Part shown: positions 1-8,022 of the stretch, piece after piece | Position numbering within the stretch: the first letter of the stretch is position 1 | Layout: each line of letters opens with the position of its first letter | NCBI GenBank assembly: GCA_025808375.1 | Contig: CP061009.1 | Location: 3,038,001 to 3,102,000, forward strand | Origin: Duncaniella muricolitica | GTDB lineage: Bacteria; Bacteroidota; Bacteroidia; Bacteroidales; Muribaculaceae | Direction of reading: 5' to 3' | Length of the DNA stretch: 64,000 nucleotides | Position numbers and translations under genes: made by a program | The notes under the pieces: model-generated | The model's input: the letters and a program-made list of their open reading frames with translations, nothing else | Told to the model about the DNA's origin: nothing | Databases searched by the model: none

Positions 1-1402
1 CTACATGGCGTATTATAAATTCCATCTTAGGAATTTCTCGTTCAATCGTTCGGGTCGTAACACCTATTGTCTTTGCCATTTCAGCCATGCTGACAGTAGG
101 GTTATTGGTAACGAGGTCTAATATTCTATGTTGGCGTTCGTTTAAATTTTTACCGACATCTTTACCGACATCTTTACCGACATTTTTACCGACATCACCG
201 TCTTCATTTTTTCTCTGTATGGCAGATTTGAGAGGGAATGACACGACTGCAATTGTACGTTCACTCTCTATGGTCGGGCGTGTACCGGTCAGCCTCTCCC
301 AACTCACGAGCTTCTTCATGCCGTAGCCTGCATTTTCGGCGATGCCAACAAAACGGAACAGTTTGGCAATAGTCGGATTTCGTAATTTGGAGTATATTCG
401 TCCGAGAATATCCTTTACCGGGAGAGGGAAGGATCCACCATTCATAAACTCTATATGGTCGGTATAAACGCGGATACAAGAGCGCAACGAATCGAAGTGG
501 TCACAGTGCATAACCATGTTGGCGAGTGCTTCGCGGAGAACGTTATATTGGCTCTCGTCTGTTGTAGCGAATCCATCCTCCTTGATATGAATCGGTGCAT
601 CAACAAGAGTGCGGAAGCGACGCAGAATAATCTGGACAGCTTCCCAGATGTTTTCTTGTTCTGGAATACGATAAGTATATCTTACTTCTGCTTGCTCGAT
701 TGTCGGAGCTGGAATCTCGATATAGTCAACACAGAATGTGGGAACGTAGCGCAATACATACGGTGCTTTGCCGAACATCAGGAGTCCGGCATAAGTGAGT
801 AGCCCGTTTCGGGTAATATTGACCTGCTCGCAAAATTCAGCATCATCAACCTCTCGAAGACTTACAAGATTCTGTGTCTGGCTAAGAGCGAACCTATAAC
901 TTTTTAGAGTATTGAGATTAAGCATATCAATACTTGTCTCAGGTATGGTTTCCTCAGTTTTCTTTCCAAAGGACTGATCGCGGAACATCGCACGAATTTC
1001 TCCCTCTGTAGCCCTCTGGTCACCACTACCCATACGAATGAACGTATTTATGGGATTATTATAGTAAACAGGCTTAAAAGCCACTTCGGGGACATAGAAA
1101 GCAAGGATATTCTTTCCATCAATATTGTATCGTTTGGCGGTTGCTTTTAATCTCTGATTAAATTTTTCTCCACGAAGTGTACCAAGAAAATCCTGTTCAA
1201 GTTTCTCTATGTTATCCACTCCTTGAATCTCAAATGTCTTGCCGGATTGTTTTACACCGAGTACAATCCAGCCACCAGAGGTATTTGAGAAAGCACTGAC
1301 GCTTTCCCAAACATTCTTAGGTAACTCGGATTTTGCAGCCTTGACTTCAAAATCCTCCCATTCTATGTCGCGTAGCTTTGCTACTAATTCATCCTTAGTC
1401 AT
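1..1402 (-). CDS. AlbA_2 / HATPase_c_4 ATP-binding putative regulator (partial, runs off left edge)
   Basis: I translated this on the minus strand from an ATG at 1402-1400; it stays open to base 1, so at least 467 residues are visible and the C-terminus is missing. The N-terminus carries an AlbA_2-type domain with the EDFEVKAA motif near residue 17. Around residues 287-300 the stretch LREALANMVMHCDHF matches the histidine-kinase-like ATPase region of this family (usually REALxNAxxHRDY; the HR is HC here). Four VGKN/VGKD tetrapeptides near residues 402-418 link to a C-terminal winged helix (ERQHRILDLV). Members are usually predicted transcriptional regulators and are common in mobile islands. 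The target is unknown. Confidence 0.85.
   Translation of the reverse strand, partial: MTKDELVAKLRDIEWEDFEVKAAKSELPKNVWESVSAFSNTSGGWIVLGVKQSGKTFEIQGVDNIEKLEQDFLGTLRGEKFNQRLKATAKRYNIDGKNILAFYVPEVAFKPVYYNNPINTFIRMGSGDQRATEGEIRAMFRDQSFGKKTEETIPETSIDMLNLNTLKSYRFALSQTQNLVSLREVDDAEFCEQVNITRNGLLTYAGLLMFGKAPYVLRYVPTFCVDYIEIPAPTIEQAEVRYTYRIPEQENIWEAVQIILRRFRTLVDAPIHIKEDGFATTDESQYNVLREALANMVMHCDHFDSLRSCIRVYTDHIEFMNGGSFPLPVKDILGRIYSKLRNPTIAKLFRFVGIAENAGYGMKKLVSWERLTGTRPTIESERTIAVVSFPLKSAIQRKNEDGDVGKNVGKDVGKDVGKNLNERQHRILDLVTNNPTVSMAEMAKTIGVTTRTIEREIPKMEFIIRHV
143..194 (-). repeat. Four 12-bp tandem repeats inside the AlbA_2 gene
   Basis: The unit taccgacatctt recurs about four times in tandem with single-base changes. 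Because 12 bp is four codons it encodes VGKN/VGKD tetrapeptides and keeps the frame, forming a linker between the ATPase and winged-helix parts. Copy number could vary by slippage without breaking the gene. Confidence 0.8.
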
Positions 1403-1490
1403 TTTGATGACAAAATTACGAAAATTCGGTTAATTATAAGCTATGTGAGAGTAGTATCCTCTATGGTCAAAGTTCTCTGAATATAATCTT

Positions 1491-1652
1491 TCCGCAAGCT
1501 GCGGAAGATTTGTTGTTTTGAAATCGTCCGCAAGCTGCGGATGATTCGTTGTCTTAAAATCATCGGCAGCCTGTTGACGATTTGTAGATTTGAAATCTTC
1601 TACACCCTGTAGAGGATTTGACACGAAAGATTTTGCAGCCGGCAACTGCAAA
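1491..1652. repeat. Array of five small inverted repeats at exact 36-nt spacing
   Basis: Short stem-loops are centred at 1498, 1534, 1570, 1606 and 1642, exactly 36 nt apart. Units 1 and 2 are TCCGCA-agc-TGCGGA. Unit 3 is TCGGCA-gcc-TGTTGA, paired with two G.T wobbles on the plus strand. Unit 4 is TCTACA-ccc-TGTAGA. Unit 5 is TTTGCAG with a 7-nt loop and CTGCAAA. Linkers 1 and 3 also contain GATTT...AAATC. The arms change together between units, which suggests the pairing is what is kept. A 73-residue minus-strand frame through the array gives a 12-residue repeat, but residues encoded by the arms differ between units. The array lies between the recombinase stop and the start of the AlbA_2 gene. 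Confidence 0.85.
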
Positions 1653-1697
1653 CCTCAATATCCTAACTATATACCGAAGAGTTCTACCAGAGGAATT

Positions 1698-3050
1698 TTA
1701 ATCAAGAAGGTCAACAAGTTCTTTCTTCATATCCTCGTCGATGTCGCGATAGCGGGCGAAGGCTTTACTGCCTTCCTTGTGGCCGCTGAGGGAGCCAACG
1801 AGGTTTGGGTCTTTGACCTTCTTGTATAGATTCCCGATGAACGTGCGTCGAGCCAAGTGGCTGCTGGCAATCTCGTTGAGAGCTCGCTTCTCTTCTGCTC
1901 CGGTTGTGGGGTTAAGTACAGTCACCATACGGGTCACTCCGCAAATGGTAAAAAATTTCTTGATCGCCACATTGTATTTCTGCGAACTGATGAAGGGAAA
2001 CAGTTTTCCGTTCAGGTCATCGCGTCCGGCATATTTCTCAACCAGAGCCTTTGCTCTTGCGTTGAGAGGAACACGGACTACTTGCGGACGCTCGCCCTTT
2101 GTCTTTTGCGGCATATACTCGATGGCTCCGTTGATGATGCTCTCCGGTGTCATAGCCATAAGGTCGGACACACGGCACCCGATAAGACATTGAAAGATGA
2201 AGATGTCTCGTTGCGCTTCCAATGATGGATTTGCAGAGAGGTTGAAGTCGGCAATCTGGTCGCGCTCTTCAAGAGAGATATAATAGGGTGTGCCATATAC
2301 CTCGGTGGTGGTCCCATTATACTTGGCAAACGGATCGTTGGTCGTAAGCTCTTGGTCACGACACCAACGATAGAATGCCCTCATCAGCCCGAAGAGTCCG
2401 ACGATGGTATTATCGCCCTTGGGATGCGGTTTTGGCTTTTTGCGCTGTGAATGGGTATCGGCAGGCACAGCCTCGTAAATCTTCGGATATTTCTTGTAGA
2501 ACTTATGTTCGTTGCGCAGGAACTTCTCAAAGTCGTTCACATCATCGACCGTAAACTCATCGAGTTTGATTTTATACCTCTTATTGCCGTTGGCTTGGAT
2601 GTAGAGTTCATAGCGCATCAAGGCACGTTTGAGGACACGGAGGTGCCTGATTCTCCACTCCGAGATATTCTTCTTTGTAATGTAGTCCTCGAAGATGTCG
2701 AAGAAGGTTACATCTGGAGCTACGGACGTTTCCTCAACCGGAGGATTGAGGAACAGCTCAAGCTGGTTAAGGACGAAGTCCTTGTTGAGTTTCTCCTGAG
2801 GTGTGTCTTCACAAAGACGTATGAGAAACTTTTCCATGGTCTCAAGCTTATCCTCAAGATCGCGGATTTGTTTCTTCTCAGCGGGGTCACGCGGCATTAT
2901 AAATTTGCCGTCACTGAATCTTTTCCGGTCAACATAAAGACCGCTCTTGATTCGTATGATACAACCACGAGATACGGAAATTCGTAGGTGTATTTCGACT
3001 ATCCCGGTGGGAGTTGATTTCGTCGATAAAGTGCGTTTTACAGTCGCCAT
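1698..3050 (-). CDS. Tyrosine recombinase / phage-type integrase
   Basis: A 450-residue protein with the layout of Bacteroidota integrases: an Arm-type N-terminal domain (residues 1-110), a SAM-like core-binding domain (about 110-230) and a C-terminal catalytic domain. The catalytic set is visible: R293 in GCRVSD, H398 and R401 in SSHLARR, H424 in SGHKEG and nucleophile Y434 in ARYRDI. It should cut and rejoin DNA at attachment sites and is the likely integrase of the element to its right. The gene is intact, unlike the second recombinase at 12.2-13.5 kb. The 36-nt hairpin array begins 46 bp beyond its stop codon. Confidence 0.93.
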   Translation of the reverse strand: MATVKRTLSTKSTPTGIVEIHLRISVSRGCIIRIKSGLYVDRKRFSDGKFIMPRDPAEKKQIRDLEDKLETMEKFLIRLCEDTPQEKLNKDFVLNQLELFLNPPVEETSVAPDVTFFDIFEDYITKKNISEWRIRHLRVLKRALMRYELYIQANGNKRYKIKLDEFTVDDVNDFEKFLRNEHKFYKKYPKIYEAVPADTHSQRKKPKPHPKGDNTIVGLFGLMRAFYRWCRDQELTTNDPFAKYNGTTTEVYGTPYYISLEERDQIADFNLSANPSLEAQRDIFIFQCLIGCRVSDLMAMTPESIINGAIEYMPQKTKGERPQVVRVPLNARAKALVEKYAGRDDLNGKLFPFISSQKYNVAIKKFFTICGVTRMVTVLNPTTGAEEKRALNEIASSHLARRTFIGNLYKKVKDPNLVGSLSGHKEGSKAFARYRDIDEDMKKELVDLLD

Positions 3051-3319
3051 TGGAGAGTTTTATTTAGGTTTAACTTAGTTTACTTAACTGATACAAAGGT
3101 AATAATACCCTCTCACATATACAACAATTTTTGTCAACCATTTGTCAACCGATACTGAATTTTAACAAATCGAGTTCGAGTCTGAATTGAATTTGAACCG
3201 ATTTAATTTAATTCATTATGATTGAAACACAGCATTTTATGCAAATTTTGACATTCACTCAAAAATGAGCATTATTCATTTCGGTTTATAGTTAATACTC
3301 CTGTTCTGGGCACTGTAAA

Positions 3320-3355
3320 ATCCCGTAACTCATTGAAAATCAAGAGTTGCGGGAT
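3320..3355. terminator. Hairpin with 12-bp stem
   Basis: ATCCCGTAACTC (3320-3331) pairs with GAGTTGCGGGAT (3344-3355) with one T.G pair, around an 11-nt loop, followed on the plus strand by TTCTCTTTTG. It looks like an intrinsic terminator or a recombination-site hairpin. No gene clearly ends here. Confidence 0.5.
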
Positions 3356-3562
3356 TTCTCTTTTGATTTTTGTCCCCCGATTGTCCCCCAAATTATTTCT
3401 TAGCTGATTTTTGTCCCCAATTTTTTCATCGCAAGCCATGGATTTTCGATAAGGGCAAAGTTGTAGTGTTAAATATTTTAACACTACAACCCACCACACC
3501 CAGTTAATAGATGTTAAAACACGCTGTAAATATTCCGTTCCTTACCATAATCTTGCATTGAT

Positions 3563-3778
3563 TTACTCATCCGATTCTATAACGCTTGTCGCCACGTTCA
3601 AGTCTGTCAATATATGTTTGCTGTTAACCTCCGCGTTTAGTCCTGCGTTTGGTTCAGCGTTCAGTTGCGCATTTGCCTCCACATCAGACCATCCGTTTGC
3701 ATTTGCGCTGACACTCACATACAAAACTGCATTTCGGTTGATGTTGAAACAAGCATCCACAGCAGGGAACAAACCCAC
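3563..3778 (-). CDS. Possible small repeat protein (NAxx tetrapeptides)
   Basis: A 71-residue frame rich in Asn-Ala: NAQL, NAEP, NAGL and NAEV follow one another every four residues. The DNA under it has a 12-nt period (gcgtttagtcct, gcgtttggttca, gcgttcagttgc and weaker copies) from about 3636 to 3740. It follows the hydrophobic frame at 3818-4021 by 39 bp on the same strand, so the two could be co-transcribed. The opposite strand is also open across the repeat because of the period, so coding direction is uncertain. I do not recognise a family. Confidence 0.3.
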   Translation of the reverse strand: MGLFPAVDACFNINRNAVLYVSVSANANGWSDVEANAQLNAEPNAGLNAEVNSKHILTDLNVATSVIESDE

Positions 3779-3817
3779 ATTCCAAGGCTCATATCATAGC
3801 GTCGCCGCTCCACCCTA

Positions 3818-4021
3818 TTACGGATATTGAGAAAGCGGACGATTGCGGACGGTACGGTTCCAAAGCCAGACTACAAGCAGTTTCAGAATCAGTGCCGACT
3901 TCCGGATTACCCATAGCGCAATCCTAATCGACTTTTTGAGCAGGAACAATGCCAGCCGCAACAGCAAGGCTGCGACAATAACCACAGGGAGCAGGTATAT
4001 AATCAGTAAAAGCTCAAACAT
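3818..4021 (-). CDS. Possible small hydrophobic membrane protein
   Basis: A 67-residue frame starting MFELLLIIYLLP, with two hydrophobic stretches (about residues 3-28 and 44-54) separated by a KKS turn and ending in a basic tail (NRTVRNRP). The strong hydrophobic and basic pattern is what a small membrane protein would show and is unlikely in random sequence. The 71-residue NAxx frame lies directly downstream. No domain is recognised; it may belong to the conjugative element. Confidence 0.4.
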   Translation of the reverse strand: MFELLLIIYLLPVVIVAALLLRLALFLLKKSIRIALWVIRKSALILKLLVVWLWNRTVRNRPLSQYP

Positions 4022-4457
4022 ATCAAATGCATATTAACTCGTTCCAATACTATTATTGGAATGTAAATATACTAAATTTCAACGACTTATGCAAATTTTC
4101 GAGCGATAAAATTCAGTCTAAACCGTTGAACTTTTGACAATTATCTGACGCATCCGGCTAAGGTCAGTTGATAATATACTCTCTTTTTCCCTTAAAGCCA
4201 TATTCATTGTATCACATCAAGAATAGCGGATATATTGTCTTGAAGATATAAAGACTGTATGACTTGAATAGATTGAGGCCCCATGTCTTTATGATACGCA
4301 AATTGCATCTTTTGGCAACATCTAATCTTATAGATAGTATCCTTGCAAGTCCGCAAATATTGAAAACATATCCTTTTTATCGCTTGTATGATTATTTGCC
4401 GCATGACTTGATGTCTTTAAGTCATATAATCTTGATATAACCTGGGCTTGAAACATT

Positions 4458-4474
4458 AAAGGTGTCCAAAGTTA
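4458..4474 (+). repeat. 17-bp direct repeat, copy 1
   Basis: The sequence aaaggtgtccaaagtta occurs here, upstream of the candidate origin and mobilization genes, and again at 6840-6856 upstream of parA, in the same orientation. The two copies bracket the mobilization genes. Confidence 0.8.
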
Positions 4475-4515
4475 ATGCCTGTATGTCACGGGGAGCCTAA
4501 CTTCGTGGCCGGAGT

Positions 4516-4649
4516 GAACGATGTGGAGTAATAGCCCTGTCGTGTAGAGATTGGGTAGCAAGTTGTGCTTTTCTCCGTACAAAACCGAGTTTTGCCCGTG
4601 GAAAAGCGACTTGCCGACCACTGCGCGGCGGTGGAGAATCACATCGTTC
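4516..4649 (+). other. oriT: Candidate origin of transfer (nested inverted repeats)
   Basis: A perfect 10-bp inverted pair, GAACGATGTG (4516-4525) and CACATCGTTC (4640-4649), encloses a second pair: GCAAGTTGTGCTTTTC (4558-4573) against GAAAAGCGACTTGC (4601-4614), which matches except for a 2-nt bulge and one mismatch. In the inner loop AAAAC-cga-GTTTT forms a further small hairpin. The block ends 16 bp before the relaxosome gene. Nested inverted repeats directly upstream of mobilization genes are the usual place and form of a transfer origin, so I infer oriT. A structured mRNA leader is the alternative. The nick site is not identified. Confidence 0.5.
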
Positions 4650-4665
4650 CTCGTGAATTAATGAT

Positions 4666-5061
4666 ATGGATATGAAGCAGCGAACTGAAAGATTTGAAAT
4701 GAGGCTTACGCCTGAGGAAATTGCCGGAATCCGTGAAAAATCGAAACGCTACCACAGCGTGAGCAACTTTATAAGGATGGCGGTCAACGAGTTTTCGGAT
4801 ACCGATGCAAAGACGCGCCTTGAATTGTGTAACGACACAGCCCGGCTGTGCCGCAAATTCCAAGATGAGCTGTCCTGGATGGGAAGCAATCTGAATCAGG
4901 CTGTCAAACGAGCCAACGAACTTGCCGTAGCCGGCATCCTGTCTGAGAGTTATTTCAGGGATAATCTATCCCCCCTGATTGAAAAAGTATTGAGGCTCGT
5001 GGTGTCGATAAAGGAGGAACAGGCTCACATTGCCAAGAAAGCGACAAGGCTACGCTCTTAG
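4666..5061 (+). CDS. Relaxosome accessory protein (MobC/BmgB-like, ribbon-helix-helix)
   Basis: A 131-residue basic protein. The N-terminus (RTERFEMRLTPEEIAGI, then YHSVSNFIRMAV) reads as a ribbon-helix-helix DNA-binding domain, and the centre LSWMGSNLNQAVKRANE is the typical MobC-family signature (GxNLNQ). Such proteins bind oriT and help load the relaxase. A second in-frame ATG lies two codons in (4672), so the exact start is open. The relaxase follows 88 bp downstream on the same strand and the candidate oriT lies just upstream, as in small mobilizable elements of Bacteroides. Confidence 0.85.
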   Translation: MDMKQRTERFEMRLTPEEIAGIREKSKRYHSVSNFIRMAVNEFSDTDAKTRLELCNDTARLCRKFQDELSWMGSNLNQAVKRANELAVAGILSESYFRDNLSPLIEKVLRLVVSIKEEQAHIAKKATRLRS

Positions 5062-5149
5062 CCGCAAGTCATACAGTCTGTCTTACATTATCGGCTCAAA
5101 ACATATAGAGATAATGGTTTCAAGACATATAGAGATCTAAACATAATAT

Positions 5150-6712
5150 ATGATAGCTACAATACTTCCGTCAAGTTCCAACTTTCACGCAGTTGCATAT
5201 AATGAGAAAAAGGTGGCCCTGGGAGTGGCACGCCTTCTTGAGATGAGCAATTTCGGCCATGTCGGGGTACTCTCACAGCCGACACCGAAAGAGCTTCAGG
5301 ACTATTTGATAGCCTACTCTTCCCGAAATTCGAGAATCAAAAAAGCCCAGTTCCATCTGGCCATATCCTGCAAAGGACATGAAAAATCGGAAGATGAACT
5401 GCTTGATTTCGCCCACAGGTATCTCGGTGAAATGGGATATGGAAGCGAGGGGCAGCCTTTGCTGGTATATTCACATACCGATACCGACAACACACATATA
5501 CATATAATCACCTCCCGCATTTCTCCGGACGGAAAGAAAATCAGCGACCACCATGAAAGGGTTAGGTCACAAGCTGTGTTGAACAGGCTTGTCGGAAATG
5601 ATGTAAAGGCAAAGGCCGGTGAGGATCTTGCAGCCTCACTGACCTATACATTCTCCACATTCGCGCAATACAAGGCCCTGATGTCCTCGATGGGCTATGA
5701 GGTGTATGAGAAGAACGATGTCGTGTATATCAAGCGCGACGGTGCAGTGCAGGTAAAGATTAACTTTGCCAAGATAAGCGACAGATTCCACAAGGTCAGT
5801 GTTGACGACAAACGCAGGAGGCAGTTGTGGGCCATGCTGCGGAAATACCGGGATGTAAGCTCCGACCGCCGGGAACTACAGGACGCGGTTAAACGCAAGC
5901 TGGGAATTGATCTCGTTTTCTTCGGACGCTCTGACAATCCCTATGGCTACATGATAGTGGATCATGCGAACAAAACCGTATATAACGGCGCATGGGTGTT
6001 GTCTATAAAATCACTTCTTGATTTCTCCACACCGGAAGAAAAACTCGCACGTATCGACGCTTTCATTGACAGGCTGCTGGAGGATAATCCGACAATAGAC
6101 ACATGGGCCATCAACAAAAAACTATTCCGCAGTAACGCATACATAAGACGAGGCGTGATATATTGCGGAGGAATCACACGGCCGCTAAAGGATTTTATGG
6201 CCTCCACAATTCTACGGAATGACAAGATTCGGAGGATAGAGTCTTTCCATCCCGGCTCAGCGTCCGAGCGCGACCTGCTCTGCCGTATATATAAGGTGAA
6301 TACTCCGGAACTTGTAAGGCTCACCCCGTCACGAGATAACGGCTACCATGACGCGGTGAATAACCTGAACCCGCTCTTTGATGATGACAGTATAACAAAT
6401 CTCCGTGCCGCCATACGTTCTTCTGGGTTCCACATCAGACATGAAGGCGATGAATGGTTTGCAATAGATTTTTCATCAAAAACAATCATCAATCTTTCGG
6501 AAGCCGGATTTGACACCCGTAAACTCGAATACAGGAGATTTGAAAAACTCCGTCGCAGACAATCAACTGAAAAGCCTCGTGACAAAACAACCGGACGCGG
6601 CATAAGAGGTATGCGTGACGCGGCTTCCGGACGTGGGGAAAACCGTGAGTGGGAAGTTGGTTACCGTGGCGACTATAACCGCATAGATGATGAAAACAGC
6701 ATAAAGATGTGA
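5150..6712 (+). CDS. Relaxase / mobilization nuclease
   Basis: A 520-residue protein. The N-terminal relaxase domain shows the metal-binding histidines as H109-x6-H116-x-H118 (in SHTDTDNTHIHII), and Tyr17 (VAYNEKK) is the likely nicking tyrosine. It should cut one strand at oriT and pilot it during transfer. Residues beyond about 240 are divergent and basic, probably DNA-binding. The type IV coupling protein gene that normally follows in complete conjugative elements is absent: the next gene is parA. The element is therefore either mobilizable only or a remnant. Confidence 0.9.
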   Translation: MIATILPSSSNFHAVAYNEKKVALGVARLLEMSNFGHVGVLSQPTPKELQDYLIAYSSRNSRIKKAQFHLAISCKGHEKSEDELLDFAHRYLGEMGYGSEGQPLLVYSHTDTDNTHIHIITSRISPDGKKISDHHERVRSQAVLNRLVGNDVKAKAGEDLAASLTYTFSTFAQYKALMSSMGYEVYEKNDVVYIKRDGAVQVKINFAKISDRFHKVSVDDKRRRQLWAMLRKYRDVSSDRRELQDAVKRKLGIDLVFFGRSDNPYGYMIVDHANKTVYNGAWVLSIKSLLDFSTPEEKLARIDAFIDRLLEDNPTIDTWAINKKLFRSNAYIRRGVIYCGGITRPLKDFMASTILRNDKIRRIESFHPGSASERDLLCRIYKVNTPELVRLTPSRDNGYHDAVNNLNPLFDDDSITNLRAAIRSSGFHIRHEGDEWFAIDFSSKTIINLSEAGFDTRKLEYRRFEKLRRRQSTEKPRDKTTGRGIRGMRDAASGRGENREWEVGYRGDYNRIDDENSIKM

Positions 6713-6745
6713 AAAGGGATTTTGTCACCATGCCGCGATTGCGAC

Positions 6746-6790
6746 ATAAAGCCTTGCAGACAGCAGTATATGATGTCTGCAAGGCTTTAT
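6746..6790 (+). terminator. Strong intrinsic terminator after the relaxase
   Basis: A perfect 17-bp stem (6746-6762 with 6774-6790) around an 11-nt loop, followed by cctttt, starts 34 bp after the relaxase stop. It separates the mobilization unit from parA. Confidence 0.85.
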
Positions 6791-6839
6791 CCTTTTATGA
6801 CTGCAAAACTGTATCACAATAAATTCCCAAGATTTGAAG

Positions 6840-6856
6840 AAAGGTGTCCAAAGTTA
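6840..6856 (+). repeat. 17-bp direct repeat, copy 2
   Basis: Second copy of aaaggtgtccaaagtta (first at 4458-4474). It lies 58 bp before the preferred parA start, after the relaxase terminator. It may be a shared regulatory site or the trace of an insertion of the mobilization segment. Confidence 0.8.
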
Positions 6857-6914
6857 CATATCGCGATGAAGCACCGTGGTAATTTTGCCATATGAATCAT
6901 TGAACCAGGGTGTA

Positions 6915-7619
6915 ATGGACGAATCAATAATCATAACATTTGCCAATCAGAAAGGGGGCGTAGGGAAAACGACTCTCTGCGTCACTTTTGCCAACTATCT
7001 TGTAAAGAAGGGGCTCCCGGTGATTGTCATTGACTGCGATTCGCAGGAAAGTCTGGCGCAACGGCGTGAGAGCGACCTGAAACGCTATCCTTCGGGAGAT
7101 ACCGCCATCCCCTATGAGGTTCTTCCTTTTTCATTGAATAAGGAAGAAGCCCTATTCGGGTTCATAGGCAACATCCGCAAAACACGGTGTGTGGCAATAT
7201 TCGATTCTCCAGGGAATCTAAAACAGCAGGGACTCGTGACATTGTTCGCCAACTCCGACTATATAATTTGTCCCTACCACTACGACAGGACTACCATCCC
7301 CTCGACCGCCACATTCATCGCATTTCTGCAAAAGCTGAAAAACGTCATGGCCGGGAAAATGAACGCCCGTCTGATTCTCGTGCCGAACCGGCATGACGCG
7401 AGGGTCGGACGCCGTAGCGAGCTTATGCTGTGGGAGGAAACAAGGGAAACATTCAGCCGCTATGGTCTTGTGACTCCTAAAATCAATTCAAGGGCAGATA
7501 TGGAACGCTTCTGCACACTATCGGATCTGGACGGACAATTAGAGGTCACACAGGCCGCTTTCGACACAATCTTCAAAGAAATATTCGGACACATCGAAGC
7601 TGACACTGAAAATGGATAA
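6915..7619 (+). CDS. ParA-family ATPase (TraA of Bacteroides conjugative elements)
   Basis: With the ATG at 6915 the protein has 234 residues and begins MDESIIITFANQKGGVGKTT, putting the deviant Walker A box at residues 13-20. An upstream ATG at 6876 would add 13 unconserved residues. A Walker A' aspartate region (VIVIDCDSQESL) and the switch IFDSPG are present. ParA-like proteins head the tra operon of CTnDOT-type elements, where the gene is called traA. It overlaps the next gene by 8 bp, so translation is probably coupled. Confidence 0.88.
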   Translation: MDESIIITFANQKGGVGKTTLCVTFANYLVKKGLPVIVIDCDSQESLAQRRESDLKRYPSGDTAIPYEVLPFSLNKEEALFGFIGNIRKTRCVAIFDSPGNLKQQGLVTLFANSDYIICPYHYDRTTIPSTATFIAFLQKLKNVMAGKMNARLILVPNRHDARVGRRSELMLWEETRETFSRYGLVTPKINSRADMERFCTLSDLDGQLEVTQAAFDTIFKEIFGHIEADTENG

Positions 7620-8022
7620 CAATAATTTCCCTGATATAGACGGACTGCTCGGAAGCATCCGTAATGTGGCTACGCCTGTCGGCCATGCTGCCGGAACAAC
7701 TACGTCGCGTGAGGCTGCCGGGATACAGGAACCCGGTAATACTGCCGAATCCTGCATTAACACGGATACCGCAGATCCGGTATGGGAGGCTTTCATGGAA
7801 AACCTTTCGTCCTACGGTTTTCGTGAACGGAAAGACGAGCGGAAGGTCTGCATGATTGACAAGGATATTGCCGACTCCCTCGATGAGTGCGACATCGACC
7901 GCAAATGCCGCTCCGACGTAATCAATGCCATCGTGAGGACATTCATAACAGCATTCCTTCCCCGGCTAAGGACTTATAGAAAGAAAAACAAGTCACTGCT
8001 TGACAAAAACGACAATATATGA
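7612..8022 (+). CDS. DUF3408-like conjugal transfer protein (TraB-type)
   Basis: A 136-residue protein with a low-complexity N-terminus (about 60 residues) and a conserved-looking C-terminal half with IDKDIADSLDECDIDRKC and INAIVRTFITAFLPRLR. Position after ParA and overall layout match DUF3408 proteins (TraB/TraD) of Bacteroides conjugative elements; the family assignment rests on that more than on a diagnostic motif. It overlaps parA by 8 bp upstream and the next gene by 4 bp (ATGA) downstream. Confidence 0.65.
   Translation: MDNNNFPDIDGLLGSIRNVATPVGHAAGTTTSREAAGIQEPGNTAESCINTDTADPVWEAFMENLSSYGFRERKDERKVCMIDKDIADSLDECDIDRKCRSDVINAIVRTFITAFLPRLRTYRKKNKSLLDKNDNI

Larger units (their letters stand above)
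3051..4665. other. Gene-poor 1.6-kb interval between recombinase and mobilization genes
   Basis: Most of this interval has no convincing gene. It starts AT-rich, with two close copies of ttgtcaacc near 3134-3151, then has a terminator-like hairpin (3320-3355), two possible small minus-strand genes (3563-4021) and an inverted-repeat region just before the mobilization genes (4516-4649). Between 4030 and 4450 I see nothing I can name; a 66-residue minus frame there looks random. The recombinase promoter and attachment site may lie in 3051-3270, but I cannot point to them. Confidence 0.6.

Noticed and set aside
1430..1651. A 73-residue repeat protein on the minus strand through the hairpin array
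   Set aside because: The open frame follows from a period divisible by three. Residues encoded by the hairpin arms vary while the pairing is kept, so structure explains the array better than a peptide.
1491..1652. A CRISPR array, because of the 36-nt period
   Set aside because: Units are not repeat plus unique spacer; the whole 36-nt unit is a diverging repeat with small hairpins, and no cas gene is nearby.
3272..3499. A 75-residue minus-strand frame
   Set aside because: It runs through the hairpin at 3320-3355, shows no domain or regular composition, and reads as random translation of intergenic sequence.
4204..4404. A 66-residue minus-strand frame
   Set aside because: Composition looks random, there is no recognisable motif, promoter box or gene neighbour on that strand.
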